Positions 25,944-34,461 are shown, counted from the first letter of the stretch. The stretch: DNA of 34,995 nucleotides from Opitutia bacterium (GCA_018663485.1 JABJQI010000119.1:1-34995), one strand, 5' to 3'. The notes: generated from the letters alone by a model not told the origin. Numbers and translations: made by a program.

Positions 25944-27059
25944 ATGTTCACATTGCTTAAAGAATCCGGTTCGGCCCGTCGTGGTGTCCTTAAAACATGT
26001 CATGGTGATATTCAGACTCCTATTTTCATGCCGGTCGGCACTCAGGCCACGGTTAAGGGGATGACGCCTGCGCAGATTGAAGAGGTCGGCTCGCAGATTA
26101 TTTTGGGTAACACCTACCATCTAAATATTCGCCCCGGCTCCGATCTGGTGAAGGAGATGGGCGGCTTACACAAGTTTATGAACTGGAAAGGGCCGATCTT
26201 GACCGACAGTGGGGGTTTCCAAGTGTTTAGCCTCTCCAAGCTACGCAAGATTACGGAAGAGGGGATTGAGTTTCGTTCGCACCTCGATGGGCGTAAGTTG
26301 TTTCTTGGCCCGAAGAATTGCTTCGAGATTCAGAAGAACCTCGATACGGACATCGCGATGGTGCTCGACGAATGCCCTCCGTATCCATGTGAGCGGGAGG
26401 AGTGCGAAGCTGCTGTGGCCCGTACGATCCGTTGGGCGGGGGAATTTTTGGAGCATGCGACGAACGATGGCTTTCTAGAATCTGGACACCATGTCTTTGG
26501 GATCATTCAGGGATCGATTTATGATGATCTGCGCCAGCATTGTGGTCGCGAATTGGCAAAGATGGATTTTCCGGGCTATGCGATTGGCGGCGTCAGCGTC
26601 GGCGAGCCAGAAGAAGAGATGATTCGGCAAGTGGCGGCAACTGCACCGGTGATGCCGAACGAAAAACCGCGCTATGTGATGGGTGTGGGCACACCGCCGC
26701 AGTTGTTGAAGATGGTTGGCCTTGGCATGGATATGTTCGACTGTGTGATGCCGACCCGTCTCGCGCGACATGCCTCTGTGTTTACTCCGGATGGGGTGTT
26801 GAATTTGAAGAATGAGCGCTTTAAGCACGATCCGAAGCCGATCATGGAAGCCGATAACTACACCTGTAAGAATTTCAGCCGCGCGTATCTGCGGCACCTG
26901 GTCATGGCGAAGGAGCTACTGGCTCATACGCTACTGTCGATCCACAATACACACTTTTTCTTGGATCTGATGGAGCAGGCTCGTGCTCACATTGAGGCCG
27001 ATGATTATGCGCAGTGGAGCGCGGCATGGATCGTACGCTACAATGCGGGCGGGCAGTAG
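25944..27059 (+). CDS. tgt: tRNA-guanine transglycosylase, zinc site altered
   Basis: 371 residues, the usual bacterial length. Asp88 (TDSGGFQVFSL), LDECPPYP, GGVSVGE and catalytic nucleophile Asp266 in MFDCVMPTR are present, so base exchange to preQ1 at G34 of Asp/Asn/His/Tyr tRNAs is expected. The zinc motif is not normal: E. coli ECDCYTC is here EADNYTC, so two of three cysteine ligands are Ala303 and Asn305; Cys308 and His334 remain. The usual NARNG after PTR is LARHA, although both Arg residues are kept. GGVSVGE replaces the usual GGLAVGE in the base pocket. The start directly precedes the family's first strand. Divergent from ribH across an inverted-repeat element; no queuosine genes adjoin. 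Confidence 0.93.
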   Translation: MFTLLKESGSARRGVLKTCHGDIQTPIFMPVGTQATVKGMTPAQIEEVGSQIILGNTYHLNIRPGSDLVKEMGGLHKFMNWKGPILTDSGGFQVFSLSKLRKITEEGIEFRSHLDGRKLFLGPKNCFEIQKNLDTDIAMVLDECPPYPCEREECEAAVARTIRWAGEFLEHATNDGFLESGHHVFGIIQGSIYDDLRQHCGRELAKMDFPGYAIGGVSVGEPEEEMIRQVAATAPVMPNEKPRYVMGVGTPPQLLKMVGLGMDMFDCVMPTRLARHASVFTPDGVLNLKNERFKHDPKPIMEADNYTCKNFSRAYLRHLVMAKELLAHTLLSIHNTHFFLDLMEQARAHIEADDYAQWSAAWIVRYNAGGQ

Positions 27060-27071
27060 GCTAGAAAGTGG

Positions 27072-27117
27072 AAGCGGCATCCTGCCGCTTGCACGATGGA
27101 TGAGAAAAGCGGCTGAA
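27072..27117. repeat. Tandem REP-like hairpins between convergent tgt and recO-like genes
   Basis: AAGCGGCA-TCC-TGCCGCTT (27072-27090) is a perfect 8-bp stem. AAGCGGCTGAAAGCACGCTT (about 27107-27126) forms a related stem with one bulged base. They fill the 67-bp spacer between convergent genes. They could serve as a bidirectional transcript end, but neither is followed by a T run, so a REP-like role is as likely. Confidence 0.6.
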
Positions 27118-27126
27118 AGCACGCTT

Positions 27127-27759
27127 CTACTGTAAACTGCTTGGCAACATTAAGTCAGTTTCGCGGCTGAGCCAGTGGCAGAGGTTACGACTGATCTGTG
27201 CGCACGCCACAAGCTGTTCGGGGGCGGCACTGTCGGGCGTGGGTTGGTTGATGAGTTGTTTGGCTGAATAGCGTAGGTTTTCGGGGAGCTCAGGCCACCA
27301 TGCTTCGCGCACCGGATAGCCTTCTTCTTTGAGTAGGATGTAGATCGCTTTTAAAAAAACAATCGCTGGGAGTGCGCGCTCGGCGAAGGCGTCTAGGGTG
27401 CGTTCGGTAATATGGTAAAGCGCTGCGGGGTCCGCCATGTGCAAGCCATTTTGAGCAATGAGCGCACAGAAATCGGAGGCGTGTTGTAGTTTGCGATACG
27501 ATTGGCCGATCGCGCTATGGCGGTGTACGAGTTGGTAGTCTTTTACGAAACGAGCCGTGCCCTGCTTTGAGGTTTCCAGCTGTATGTCGGCGGTATCGAA
27601 CAAATCAGGTTCGGTACTCTGCGAGCGGTTCTTCGAGAGTCGCTTGAGGCAAAGAAAGGTGCCGCTCTCTGCGGTGAGAATGTCGATTCTGTGGAAGGAC
27701 TCGCCATTGGCAGCGATGCGCAGTACCAGCGCGCGTTCGGTCACCGCGGGTGCGCTCAT
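27127..27759 (-). CDS. recO: RecO-like DNA repair protein (tentative)
   Basis: 210 residues, shorter than the usual 235-250. The first 85 residues resemble the RecO OB-fold domain: ERALVLRIAANGESFHRIDILTAESG followed by a basic stretch KRLSKNRSQS and DLFDTADIQLE. The remainder is helical (FCALIAQNGLH, TERTLDAFAERALPAIVFLKAIYILLKEEGYP), matching the RecO helical region. The four-cysteine zinc motif found in many RecO proteins is absent. RecO loads RecA with RecR at gaps. The ATG overlaps the stop of the upstream DUF502 gene by 4 bp. It could be a different OB-fold protein; the call rests on domain layout rather than a unique motif. Confidence 0.6.
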   Translation of the reverse strand: MSAPAVTERALVLRIAANGESFHRIDILTAESGTFLCLKRLSKNRSQSTEPDLFDTADIQLETSKQGTARFVKDYQLVHRHSAIGQSYRKLQHASDFCALIAQNGLHMADPAALYHITERTLDAFAERALPAIVFLKAIYILLKEEGYPVREAWWPELPENLRYSAKQLINQPTPDSAAPEQLVACAQISRNLCHWLSRETDLMLPSSLQ

Positions 27760-28427
27760 CCCGTGGCACTGGCTTCTGCCGGATTGTTGATCAGTACGGT
27801 TTCGCCGCTCGCGCGATTCGGCACCACTGCGCCGCCGGAGATGATGAGCTTCATACCGTCGGTAATCGCCATGTCCAAGCGTGTGATGTCTTCTTCGGGT
27901 AGCATTAGCAGGAAACCACTGGTTGGATTGGGCGTGGTGGGCACGAAGACGTTGACGATATGTTCGTCGGTGAGATCTTGTGTTTCGCCGCTAGCGGTAC
28001 TGGTGAGGAAGCCGAGCACGTAGCAACGCTTACGCGGGTATTCGATGAGGACGACTTCCTGGAAGACGGCCTTCTTTTGCTGGCTGAAGGTCTGCACGAT
28101 TTGTTGAACGGATCGGTAGACCGTGCTGACGAAGGGTAATCGATCCAGCAGAAGTTCCATGCTGTTGAGGAGGATACGGCCGATAAAGATGCGCGAGCCG
28201 TAGCCGAGTAAGGTGATGAGCAGTAACACGACCAGCACGGAAATGAACTCAAGGCCGAGCTGCACGACGGGCATCAATTTGAATTCCGGATCTAAGAACC
28301 AGAAGAAGTATTTACTGGCGGGTGTGCCGATTTTATCGAGCAGGAAGCGGATGGCAATCATCGTCACGCCGAGTGGCAGAATGACGACGATGCCAGTGAT
28401 AAATGCATTTCGTAGAGAGCGTAACAT
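27756..28427 (-). CDS. DUF502-family inner-membrane protein
   Basis: 223 residues from ATG 28427. The N-terminal block MLRSLRNAFITGIVVILPLGVTMIAI is the DUF502 start, with a second membrane helix at about 57-79 (GLEFISVLVVLLLITLLGYG) and then RIPFVS-like DRLPFVSTVYRSVQQIVQTF, VVLIEYPRKRCYVLGFLTS and VFVPTTPNPTSGFLLMLPEEDI, all family-typical. The first possible in-frame ATG, 28613, adds 62 residues that look random and lie over the divergent promoter region, so I rejected it. Function is unknown in bacteria. Coupled to the RecO-like gene by a 4-bp overlap. Confidence 0.9.
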   Translation of the reverse strand: MLRSLRNAFITGIVVILPLGVTMIAIRFLLDKIGTPASKYFFWFLDPEFKLMPVVQLGLEFISVLVVLLLITLLGYGSRIFIGRILLNSMELLLDRLPFVSTVYRSVQQIVQTFSQQKKAVFQEVVLIEYPRKRCYVLGFLTSTASGETQDLTDEHIVNVFVPTTPNPTSGFLLMLPEEDITRLDMAITDGMKLIISGGAVVPNRASGETVLINNPAEASATG

Positions 28428-28545
28428 ATTAAAAATAGACCTGTCTGCAAATTGAAAGCGGAAATTTAGAGAGAGGCGAGCCTTCATGCTCGTAGGTTGA
28501 GTGGTTTCACTTGCTATGCTTAAATTGCGCCTTCTATTGGGTACG

Positions 28546-29124
28546 ATGAAGAGCCTACAGCACGAGTATGATGGTTTGATTTTCGATCTGGACGGCACCT
28601 TGGCCGATACCATGCCGACGCATTTTGTCGCTTGGTCTCGGTCGATGGCGGAGCACGGATTAGTGCTATCCGAGGAGCGTTTTTACGCGCTCGGTGGCGT
28701 GCCTGCGTCGGAAATTATTGAGCTGCTGGCTAAAGAGCAGGGTCAAGTGGTTGATGCGGTCGCGATCGCGGAGGCGAAAGAAGCGTTGTTCATGGGGCTG
28801 TTGGGCGCGGTGCAACCAGTGCTCCCGGTGCTAGCAATTGCCGAGTTTTATAGCGAGCATCTGCCGATGGCGATTGCTACGGGCAGCCCCAAATGGATGG
28901 CGGAGCGGATACTCAAGTCGCTGGGGATCCGTGACTGGTTTGGCGCGGTGGTCGGTTCGGAGTGCGTGGCCAATTCAAAGCCAGCGCCAGATGCCTACCT
29001 GCGCGCGGCCGAGTTGATTGGCGTCGATCCGCAGCGCTGCCATGCGTTTGAAGATACAGCGCTAGGCATTCAAGCCGCGCAAAATGCAGGCATGGTGGTG
29101 GTGGACATTCATACGCTGCTGTGA
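28546..29124 (+). CDS. HAD-superfamily phosphatase, beta-phosphoglucomutase-like group
   Basis: 192 residues from ATG 28546 (the GTG at 28501 and ATG at 28516 add unconserved residues). HAD motifs in order: DLDGTLADT (nucleophile and acid Asp), ATGSPKW (motif II), KPAPDAYL (motif III Lys) and FEDTALGIQAA (motif IV). The alpha-helical C1 cap follows motif I. Closest in style to YqaB/YfbT and beta-PGM-like sugar-phosphate phosphatases; substrate not predictable. Divergent from the DUF502 gene. Confidence 0.88.
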   Translation: MKSLQHEYDGLIFDLDGTLADTMPTHFVAWSRSMAEHGLVLSEERFYALGGVPASEIIELLAKEQGQVVDAVAIAEAKEALFMGLLGAVQPVLPVLAIAEFYSEHLPMAIATGSPKWMAERILKSLGIRDWFGAVVGSECVANSKPAPDAYLRAAELIGVDPQRCHAFEDTALGIQAAQNAGMVVVDIHTLL

Positions 29125-29177
29125 GGGCCGTAAAACCAGTTCAGTCGTTTTATATCAGGTACGTGCGAGCGCTTACT

Positions 29178-29759
29178 CTAACGGCGACGAAGCACCACAG
29201 CGGCCAGTACGCAGCAACCAGAGAGCAGAGCGTATGTACGGGGCTCGGGGACGACGGCGACAATTAATGAGGCAAGTTCAAATCCGTTACCTGAGTGGAA
29301 GCCGAAAGTGGCATCGGTATTGGCGGCAAGCGTTGTGCCAGATGCGAATATAAAAGAGTTTGAACCAATGATGGTCGTGATTCCTGCAATGGTTAAGAAG
29401 GCTTCGTCGGCTCCAAACTCGGTGAGTTCGATTGAAACGAAATCGACGTTTTGATTGAAGCTGAATGTCATGAACTCCGCACCATCTGTGGATTGATTGT
29501 CAAACTGGTTCGTGATATCGCCTGATGGCATTGCGTTGATGCCAAACCCGGCAGCGGGGGTCGAGTTAAACGTTCCTGAACTCGCAGTGGCTGTCAGGGT
29601 GAGCCCCCCTGCGATAGTTGATCCCGATGCCAAATTATCGAAATCCGCTTGGGCCTGTCCTGCGCTTGTATTACTGCCGAATGTAAAAGTCTGTGCGGAG
29701 GCTGATAGGTTGAATGCCGCAATTGTAATGAGGGCGATAAGATGTGTCTGTGGGTTCAT
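29178..29759 (-). CDS. PEP-CTERM sorting-signal protein
   Basis: 193 residues. A signal peptide (1-22, ending ASA) is followed by a Ser/Thr/Gly/Asn-rich beta-strand domain. The C-terminus has VPEPRTYALL, a hydrophobic helix and RRR: the PEP-CTERM tripartite signal read by exosortase/EpsH systems in exopolysaccharide-forming bacteria. The protein should be exported, cleaved at the PEP motif and released or anchored at the surface. No exosortase lies in the window. The leader is extremely AT-rich, with two TAATTATTAAT repeats. Confidence 0.9.
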   Translation of the reverse strand: MNPQTHLIALITIAAFNLSASAQTFTFGSNTSAGQAQADFDNLASGSTIAGGLTLTATASSGTFNSTPAAGFGINAMPSGDITNQFDNQSTDGAEFMTFSFNQNVDFVSIELTEFGADEAFLTIAGITTIIGSNSFIFASGTTLAANTDATFGFHSGNGFELASLIVAVVPEPRTYALLSGCCVLAAVVLRRR

Positions 29760-29768
29760 TTTTTTGTA

Positions 29769-29802
29769 TAATTATTAATTAGTAATTGTTTTAATTATTA
29801 AT
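29769..29802. promoter_or_regulatory. Two direct TAATTATTAAT repeats before the PEP-CTERM gene
   Basis: Identical 11-mers at 29769-29779 and 29792-29802, 23 bp apart start to start, within the AT-rich region 10-45 bp upstream of the ATG at 29759. Spacing near two helical turns suggests a regulator site or a promoter tract. No regulator is identified. Confidence 0.4.
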
Positions 29803-30089
29803 CGTTAGTAATATCCATTGTCAAGCTGGGAGAGATGTTAGGGATTAGGTGTTTAGTGCAGCCGATGATCCTCCTTGATGTTGTGCACTTCTCCCGCCTT
29901 TTCTTGCGTCGCGCACCTAGCTGAAGGGTAGGGGCAGCCGTCGGTACGAAGAGCCCATGCCATACTGCCATGCCACTTTCTGGCGAGGGGCTCTATCGTG
30001 GTCGCTGCAAGGTCTAAGCAGAACCGATCCTGGACATTTCGCACCGCTAGCTTGAATCGCTCGAGCGAAGGATGGAATTATAGGGGCAC
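29803..30089. other. Non-coding stretch with nested inverted repeats
   Basis: Between the PEP-CTERM gene and the suf terminator. GAGCCC (29951-29956) pairs with GGGCTC (29988-29993) around an inner GCCA/TGGC pair, giving a possible folded RNA or repeat of about 43 nt. An open frame on the minus strand (29853-30044) has no protein-like motif. It is GC-richer than the AT-rich flank at 29760-29815. This may be a dispersed element or a small RNA; nothing in the window decides it. Confidence 0.3.
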
Positions 30090-30117
30090 AAAAAAACGGG
30101 TCGCTTGCGCGACCCGT
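30090..30117 (-). terminator. Rho-independent terminator of the suf operon
   Basis: On the minus strand ACGGGTCGC (30117-30109) pairs perfectly with GCGACCCGT (30104-30096) around a 4-nt loop, followed by a run of seven T residues on that strand. It sits 28 bp beyond the sufT stop at 30145. Confidence 0.9.
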
Positions 30118-30144
30118 AAGGTGGAGAGAACAACTTTTTAAAAG

Positions 30145-30696
<552 letters not shown>

Positions 30697-30705
30697 GTTG
30701 TTTTA

Positions 30706-30789
30706 ATGGCTGATGAGTAATGACTGATGGCTGATAGGTTGTGAATGCTGATTAAATGATTAGCGATTAGCCATTACCTGTTATTCATT
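30706..30789. repeat. Degenerate GCTGAT/GCTAAT-type repeat in the sufD-sufT spacer
   Basis: Repeats of TAATGNCTGATGGCTGAT-like words on the plus strand and GATTAGCGATTAGCCATTA further on give a low-complexity stretch that can partly fold on itself. Related words (AAAGCTAATAGCTAATTGG) occur in the sufB-sufC spacer at about 33630-33650. Confidence 0.45.
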
Positions 30790-30825
30790 AAGATCCATTC
30801 AACGCGAATGCGTTTAATGGATCTT
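30790..30825. repeat. Hairpin over the sufD stop codon
   Basis: AAGATCCATT (30790-30799) pairs with AATGGATCTT (30816-30825), continued inward by ACGC/GCGT, with one 2-nt mismatch and a GAAT loop. It covers the last codons and stop of sufD. No T run follows on the minus strand, so it is more likely an attenuating or protective structure than a full terminator. Confidence 0.6.
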
Positions 30826-32109
30826 GGATTCGAACTTGTTGCGGATGAGTTCGCGCAGGTTGTCGGCGAGTTCTTCGCTATCGACTTTCTCGATCACTTC
30901 CTCGAAGAAGCCGAATACCATGAGCTTCATCGCGTCGCGCTTAGCAATGCCACGCTGCATCATATAGAACAGCTCTTCGGAATCGACATTACCTGTGGTA
31001 GCACCGTGTGAGCACTTCACATCGTTGGCTAGGATCTCTAGGCCAGGAAGTGCATTGGCCTCGGCGCTTGGGTCGAGCAGCAAGTTGCGGTTGGTTTGGT
31101 AGGCGTCGGTCTGCTGCGCGCCTTCGGCGACTTTGATCAAGCCGGAAAAGATCGTGCGTGCATTGTCGAGCAGTGCATTTTTATAGAGCAGGTCGGACAC
31201 AGCATTGCCGGCGTTGTGCGTCTGAAAAGTGCGTTGATCAAATTCTTGCGAATTTTCGGCTACGGTGAGCGAGTACATTTTCACGTCTGCGCCAGGACCC
31301 TCGATACGTGTTTGATTCTCAAAACGCGCACGTTCAGCGCCGATGTTGACGGCGACGTTCTTTACCAATGTGTCGCGCTCGGCGACTGTGGTGTCGAGTT
31401 GGAAGGAGACGGTTTTTTCATTCCAATCCTGCACGACCTTGCGGAAGACCTTGGCGCCGCTGGCTGCGTGGATGTTCGACACCGAGACGTTCAAGGCTTG
31501 GTTCGTTGCCGTTTCGGAGAAGAAGATGTCGACCACGGAGGCATTCGAATTAGCCTCTGCAATAATTAATGTATGTGGGAACACGGCTGCCATCTTGCCG
31601 CTAGTCCAATAGTAATTGACGAAGGGCTTCTCAATCTCGACACCCTTGGGGACGAAGAGGATCGAGCCTGCCTTGACGAGCTCTGCATGCAGCCCGAAGT
31701 ATTTCTCTGAACCCAACTCTGTGGATTCTTGCAGGAAATATTTCTCCATCAACTCGGGGTGCTGTGCAATGGCGTCGAGCACGGGCAGGTAGATGACGCC
31801 CTGTGCGGCGAGTTCGTCGCTGATGCCTTCGAACTGCGCTTGCGCATCGTCGGCGAACACGAGTTGACCAGCGCGGTCACTTACTAGGTTTGAGCGCTCG
31901 AGGAGGTCAGCAAGCGTATCGGCTGTGGGAGCCGCGGTGGGTGCAAAGCCGTCGATGCTGAGCTTGCCGACTGAGGCAAAGCGCCAGCGTTCGTCCCGTG
32001 CGGTGGGCGCGGGCAGTGTCTCAAATTGAGCTTTGCCGCTGTCGCGGCGGGCACTGAGCCATGCGGGTTGGTTGGTGGTGTTTGTTGGTTGTTCCAAAAC
32101 TGTAGTCAT
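30814..32109 (-). CDS. sufD: SufD subunit of the SufBCD Fe-S scaffold
   Basis: 431 residues. The C-terminal beta-helix core is typical: FVPKGVEIEKPFVNYYW, LPGLEILANDVKCSHGATTGNVDSEELFYMMQRGI (with the Cys-Ser-His near the SufD His360 site) and DNLRELIRNKFESKIH at the end. SufD pairs with SufB and, with two SufC ATPases, forms the scaffold on which Fe-S clusters assemble. It follows sufB by 87 bp, a spacer with two small hairpins, and its end lies in another hairpin. Confidence 0.94.
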   Translation of the reverse strand: MTTVLEQPTNTTNQPAWLSARRDSGKAQFETLPAPTARDERWRFASVGKLSIDGFAPTAAPTADTLADLLERSNLVSDRAGQLVFADDAQAQFEGISDELAAQGVIYLPVLDAIAQHPELMEKYFLQESTELGSEKYFGLHAELVKAGSILFVPKGVEIEKPFVNYYWTSGKMAAVFPHTLIIAEANSNASVVDIFFSETATNQALNVSVSNIHAASGAKVFRKVVQDWNEKTVSFQLDTTVAERDTLVKNVAVNIGAERARFENQTRIEGPGADVKMYSLTVAENSQEFDQRTFQTHNAGNAVSDLLYKNALLDNARTIFSGLIKVAEGAQQTDAYQTNRNLLLDPSAEANALPGLEILANDVKCSHGATTGNVDSEELFYMMQRGIAKRDAMKLMVFGFFEEVIEKVDSEELADNLRELIRNKFESKIH

Positions 32110-32138
32110 TTTGTGTTCAAAGTTGAGTGTTCGTAAAT

Positions 32139-32188
32139 CCCCGATCTTACGATCGAGGCCACGTAATCCTCGGTTTATACTGCCGAGG
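32139..32188. promoter_or_regulatory. Two hairpins in the sufB-sufD spacer
   Basis: CCCCGATC-TTAC-GATCGAGG (32139-32158, one mismatch) and CCTCGG (32168-32173) with CCGAGG (32183-32188). They sit between the sufB stop and the sufD start, where they could affect mRNA processing or the SufB:SufD ratio. Function is inferred from position only. Confidence 0.45.
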
Positions 32189-32196
32189 CCACTGGG

Positions 32197-33615
32197 TTAA
32201 CCGACCGAGCCTTCCATTTCCATGTCGATGAGGCGCTTGAGTTCGACAGAGTACTCCATTGGGAAGGCTTTCATCAATTCGTTGACGAACCCATTGACCG
32301 CGAGGCTCATGGCTTCGCCTTCGTTAAGGCCGCGTTGCATCATATAGAAGATTTGCTCGGCGCTTACTTTGGAGACGCTGGCTTCGTGCTGCACGGTATT
32401 GTTCTCACCACGTGTGGTGATCGCAGGATAGGTGTCGGTGCGGCTGTTGGTGTTGATCAGCAACGCGTCACACTCGGTATTGTTCTTACAATTCTTGAGG
32501 TGCTTTGGCATGTGCACTTGGCCGCGGTAGGTGGAGCGTCCTTTGCCGATTGAAATCGACTTGGAGATGATGTTACTGGTGGTGTTGTCCGCGAGGTGCA
32601 TCATTTTAGCGCCGGTGTCCTGGTGTTGGCCGTCGTTGGCAAGTGCGATGGACAGTACTTCGCCGCGGGCGCCTTTGCCCTTTAGGACCACACCAGGATA
32701 CTTCATGGTGAGACGTGAGCCGATGTTGCAATCGATCCACTTCACTTCGGCACCTTCGTCGGCCATGCCACGCTTGGTAACGAGGTTGAAGACGTTGGAC
32801 GACCAATTTTGCACGGTGATGTATTGAATCTTAGCACCTTTGAGAGCGACCAGCTCAACCACGGCGCTGTGTAGCGTCGTGGTTTCAAACTTAGGCGCGG
32901 TGCAGCCTTCCATATAAGTGATCTCGGCACCTTCGTCGGCGATGATGAGCGTGCGCTCGAACTGGCCGAAGTTTTCCGCGTTGATGCGGAAGTAGGCTTG
33001 CAGTGGTTGCTTGAGCTTCACGCCCTTGGGCACGTAGATGAAGCTACCGCCAGAGAAGGTCGCACTGTTGAGCGCGGAGAATTTATTGTCCGAAGTAGGA
33101 ATGACCTTACCGAAGTAGGGTTTGAAGATTTCCGGATATTTCATCAGGCCTTCGGTGGAACCCACAAAGATGACACCTTCTTTTTCAAGGTCTTCCTTCA
33201 TGCGAGAGTAGGAGGCTTCGGAGTCGAACTGTGCTTCTACCCCAGCGAGGAATTTACGCTCCTGCTCGGGGATGCCGAGGCGCTCGAAGGTTTCTTTTAC
33301 GTCGTCAGGCACTTCGTCCCATGTGCGCGCTGGCTGCTGACCTTTGGACAGGTAGTAGCGAATCTCGTCGAAGTGGATATTTTCGAGGTCCTGATCGGCC
33401 CACTTGGTCGGCATCGGCTTCTTCTTGAAGATTTCGAGTGCCTTGAGGCGGAAGTTGAGGATCCATTGATCTTCGTCTTTGACTTTGGAGATGTATGTGA
33501 CGGTGTCCTCGGTGAGACCTACGCCGGCGTCGAACTCGTAGTTTTCAGGATACTTGAAGTTTCCCTTCTCGGTATCGACGTTGATTGCTTCGTCTTGAAT
33601 TTCTGTATCAGACAT
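32197..33615 (-). CDS. sufB: SufB subunit of the SufBCD Fe-S scaffold
   Basis: 472 residues, standard length. It contains FIYVPKGVKLKQPLQAYFRIN, IADEGAEITYMEGCTAPKF, YITVQNWSSNVFNLVTKRG, and NNTECDALLINTNSRTDTYPAI, the last holding the conserved Cys corresponding to the cluster/sulfur-accepting Cys of SufB. It ends QIFYMMQRGLNEGEAMSLAVNGFV. Nascent clusters form at the SufB-SufD interface. It lies 54 bp after sufC. Membrane segments are absent; it is cytoplasmic. Confidence 0.96.
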   Translation of the reverse strand: MSDTEIQDEAINVDTEKGNFKYPENYEFDAGVGLTEDTVTYISKVKDEDQWILNFRLKALEIFKKKPMPTKWADQDLENIHFDEIRYYLSKGQQPARTWDEVPDDVKETFERLGIPEQERKFLAGVEAQFDSEASYSRMKEDLEKEGVIFVGSTEGLMKYPEIFKPYFGKVIPTSDNKFSALNSATFSGGSFIYVPKGVKLKQPLQAYFRINAENFGQFERTLIIADEGAEITYMEGCTAPKFETTTLHSAVVELVALKGAKIQYITVQNWSSNVFNLVTKRGMADEGAEVKWIDCNIGSRLTMKYPGVVLKGKGARGEVLSIALANDGQHQDTGAKMMHLADNTTSNIISKSISIGKGRSTYRGQVHMPKHLKNCKNNTECDALLINTNSRTDTYPAITTRGENNTVQHEASVSKVSAEQIFYMMQRGLNEGEAMSLAVNGFVNELMKAFPMEYSVELKRLIDMEMEGSVG

Positions 33616-33669
33616 ATAAAGTAATGGTTAAAAGCTAATAGCTAATTGGTAATGACGAAGAGCTCGCGC

Positions 33670-34431
33670 TTACGCAGTTGCGGTAACGAATGCTTCTTTG
33701 ACCCAGTCGTAGCCTTTGGATTCGAGCTCTTTGGCGAGTTCGGCGTCGCCACTGTGAACAATACGTCCGTCGAACATGACGTGTACAACGTCCGGCACGA
33801 TGTAGTCGAGCAGGCGTTGGTAGTGTGTAATGATGAGGAAGGCACGGTCTTCGGCGCGCATCATGTTCACACCTTCGGAAACGATACGAAGCGCATCGAT
33901 GTCGAGGCCAGAGTCGGTCTCATCCATTACGCAATATTTAGGATCAAGCATCGACATTTGTAGGATCTCGCAGCGTTTTTTCTCACCACCAGAGAAGCCT
34001 TCGTTGAGCGAACGTGCGGTGAACTTACGATCCATCTTGAGGGCATCCATTTTGGCGTAGAGCTCTTTGTAATACTCGACTGCGTTGATGTCTTCACCTT
34101 CAGGGAGGCGTGCTTGGCGAGCGGCGCGGATGAAGTTGGCGATCGATACACCAGGAATTTCGAGCGGGTATTGAAATGCGAGGAACAGGCCTGCCTTGGC
34201 GATTTCGTCGGGCGCTTCGCCGAGAATATTGACGCCGTCGAGGAGGATCTCACCGCTTTCGACGGTGTAGTCTTCGTGGCCAGCCATGACCTTAGCGAGT
34301 GTGCTCTTACCGGTGCCATTCGGGCCCATTAGTGCGTGCACTTCGCCCTTTGGAACAGTGAGATTGAAGTCTTTAAGAATGGCTTGGCCATCGATAGAGA
34401 CATTGAGATTTTTGATTTCGAGCGTGTTCAT
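33670..34431 (-). CDS. sufC: SufC ATPase of the Fe-S scaffold
   Basis: 253 residues. ABC ATPase motifs: Walker A GPNGTGKST (about 36-44), Q-loop LAFQYPLEIPG, signature SGGEKKRCEILQ, Walker B CVMDETDSGLDIDAL and switch His in IITHYQRLL. The signature and the DETDSGLD Walker B are specific to SufC. ATP-driven dimerisation of SufC opens the SufB-SufD interface for cluster assembly. It lies 30 bp after the Fur-family gene, so regulator and scaffold are co-transcribed. Confidence 0.97.
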   Translation of the reverse strand: MNTLEIKNLNVSIDGQAILKDFNLTVPKGEVHALMGPNGTGKSTLAKVMAGHEDYTVESGEILLDGVNILGEAPDEIAKAGLFLAFQYPLEIPGVSIANFIRAARQARLPEGEDINAVEYYKELYAKMDALKMDRKFTARSLNEGFSGGEKKRCEILQMSMLDPKYCVMDETDSGLDIDALRIVSEGVNMMRAEDRAFLIITHYQRLLDYIVPDVVHVMFDGRIVHSGDAELAKELESKGYDWVKEAFVTATA

Positions 34432-34461
34432 GGTATTTTGATTATAAAATGGGTTAAAAAG

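Noticed and set aside
28428..28613. 62-residue extension of the DUF502 protein
   Set aside because: Residues look random, cover the divergent promoter region and are absent from the family start MLRSLRNAF.
29853..30044. 63-residue minus-strand open frame
   Set aside because: No protein-like features; it lies across the inverted-repeat stretch.
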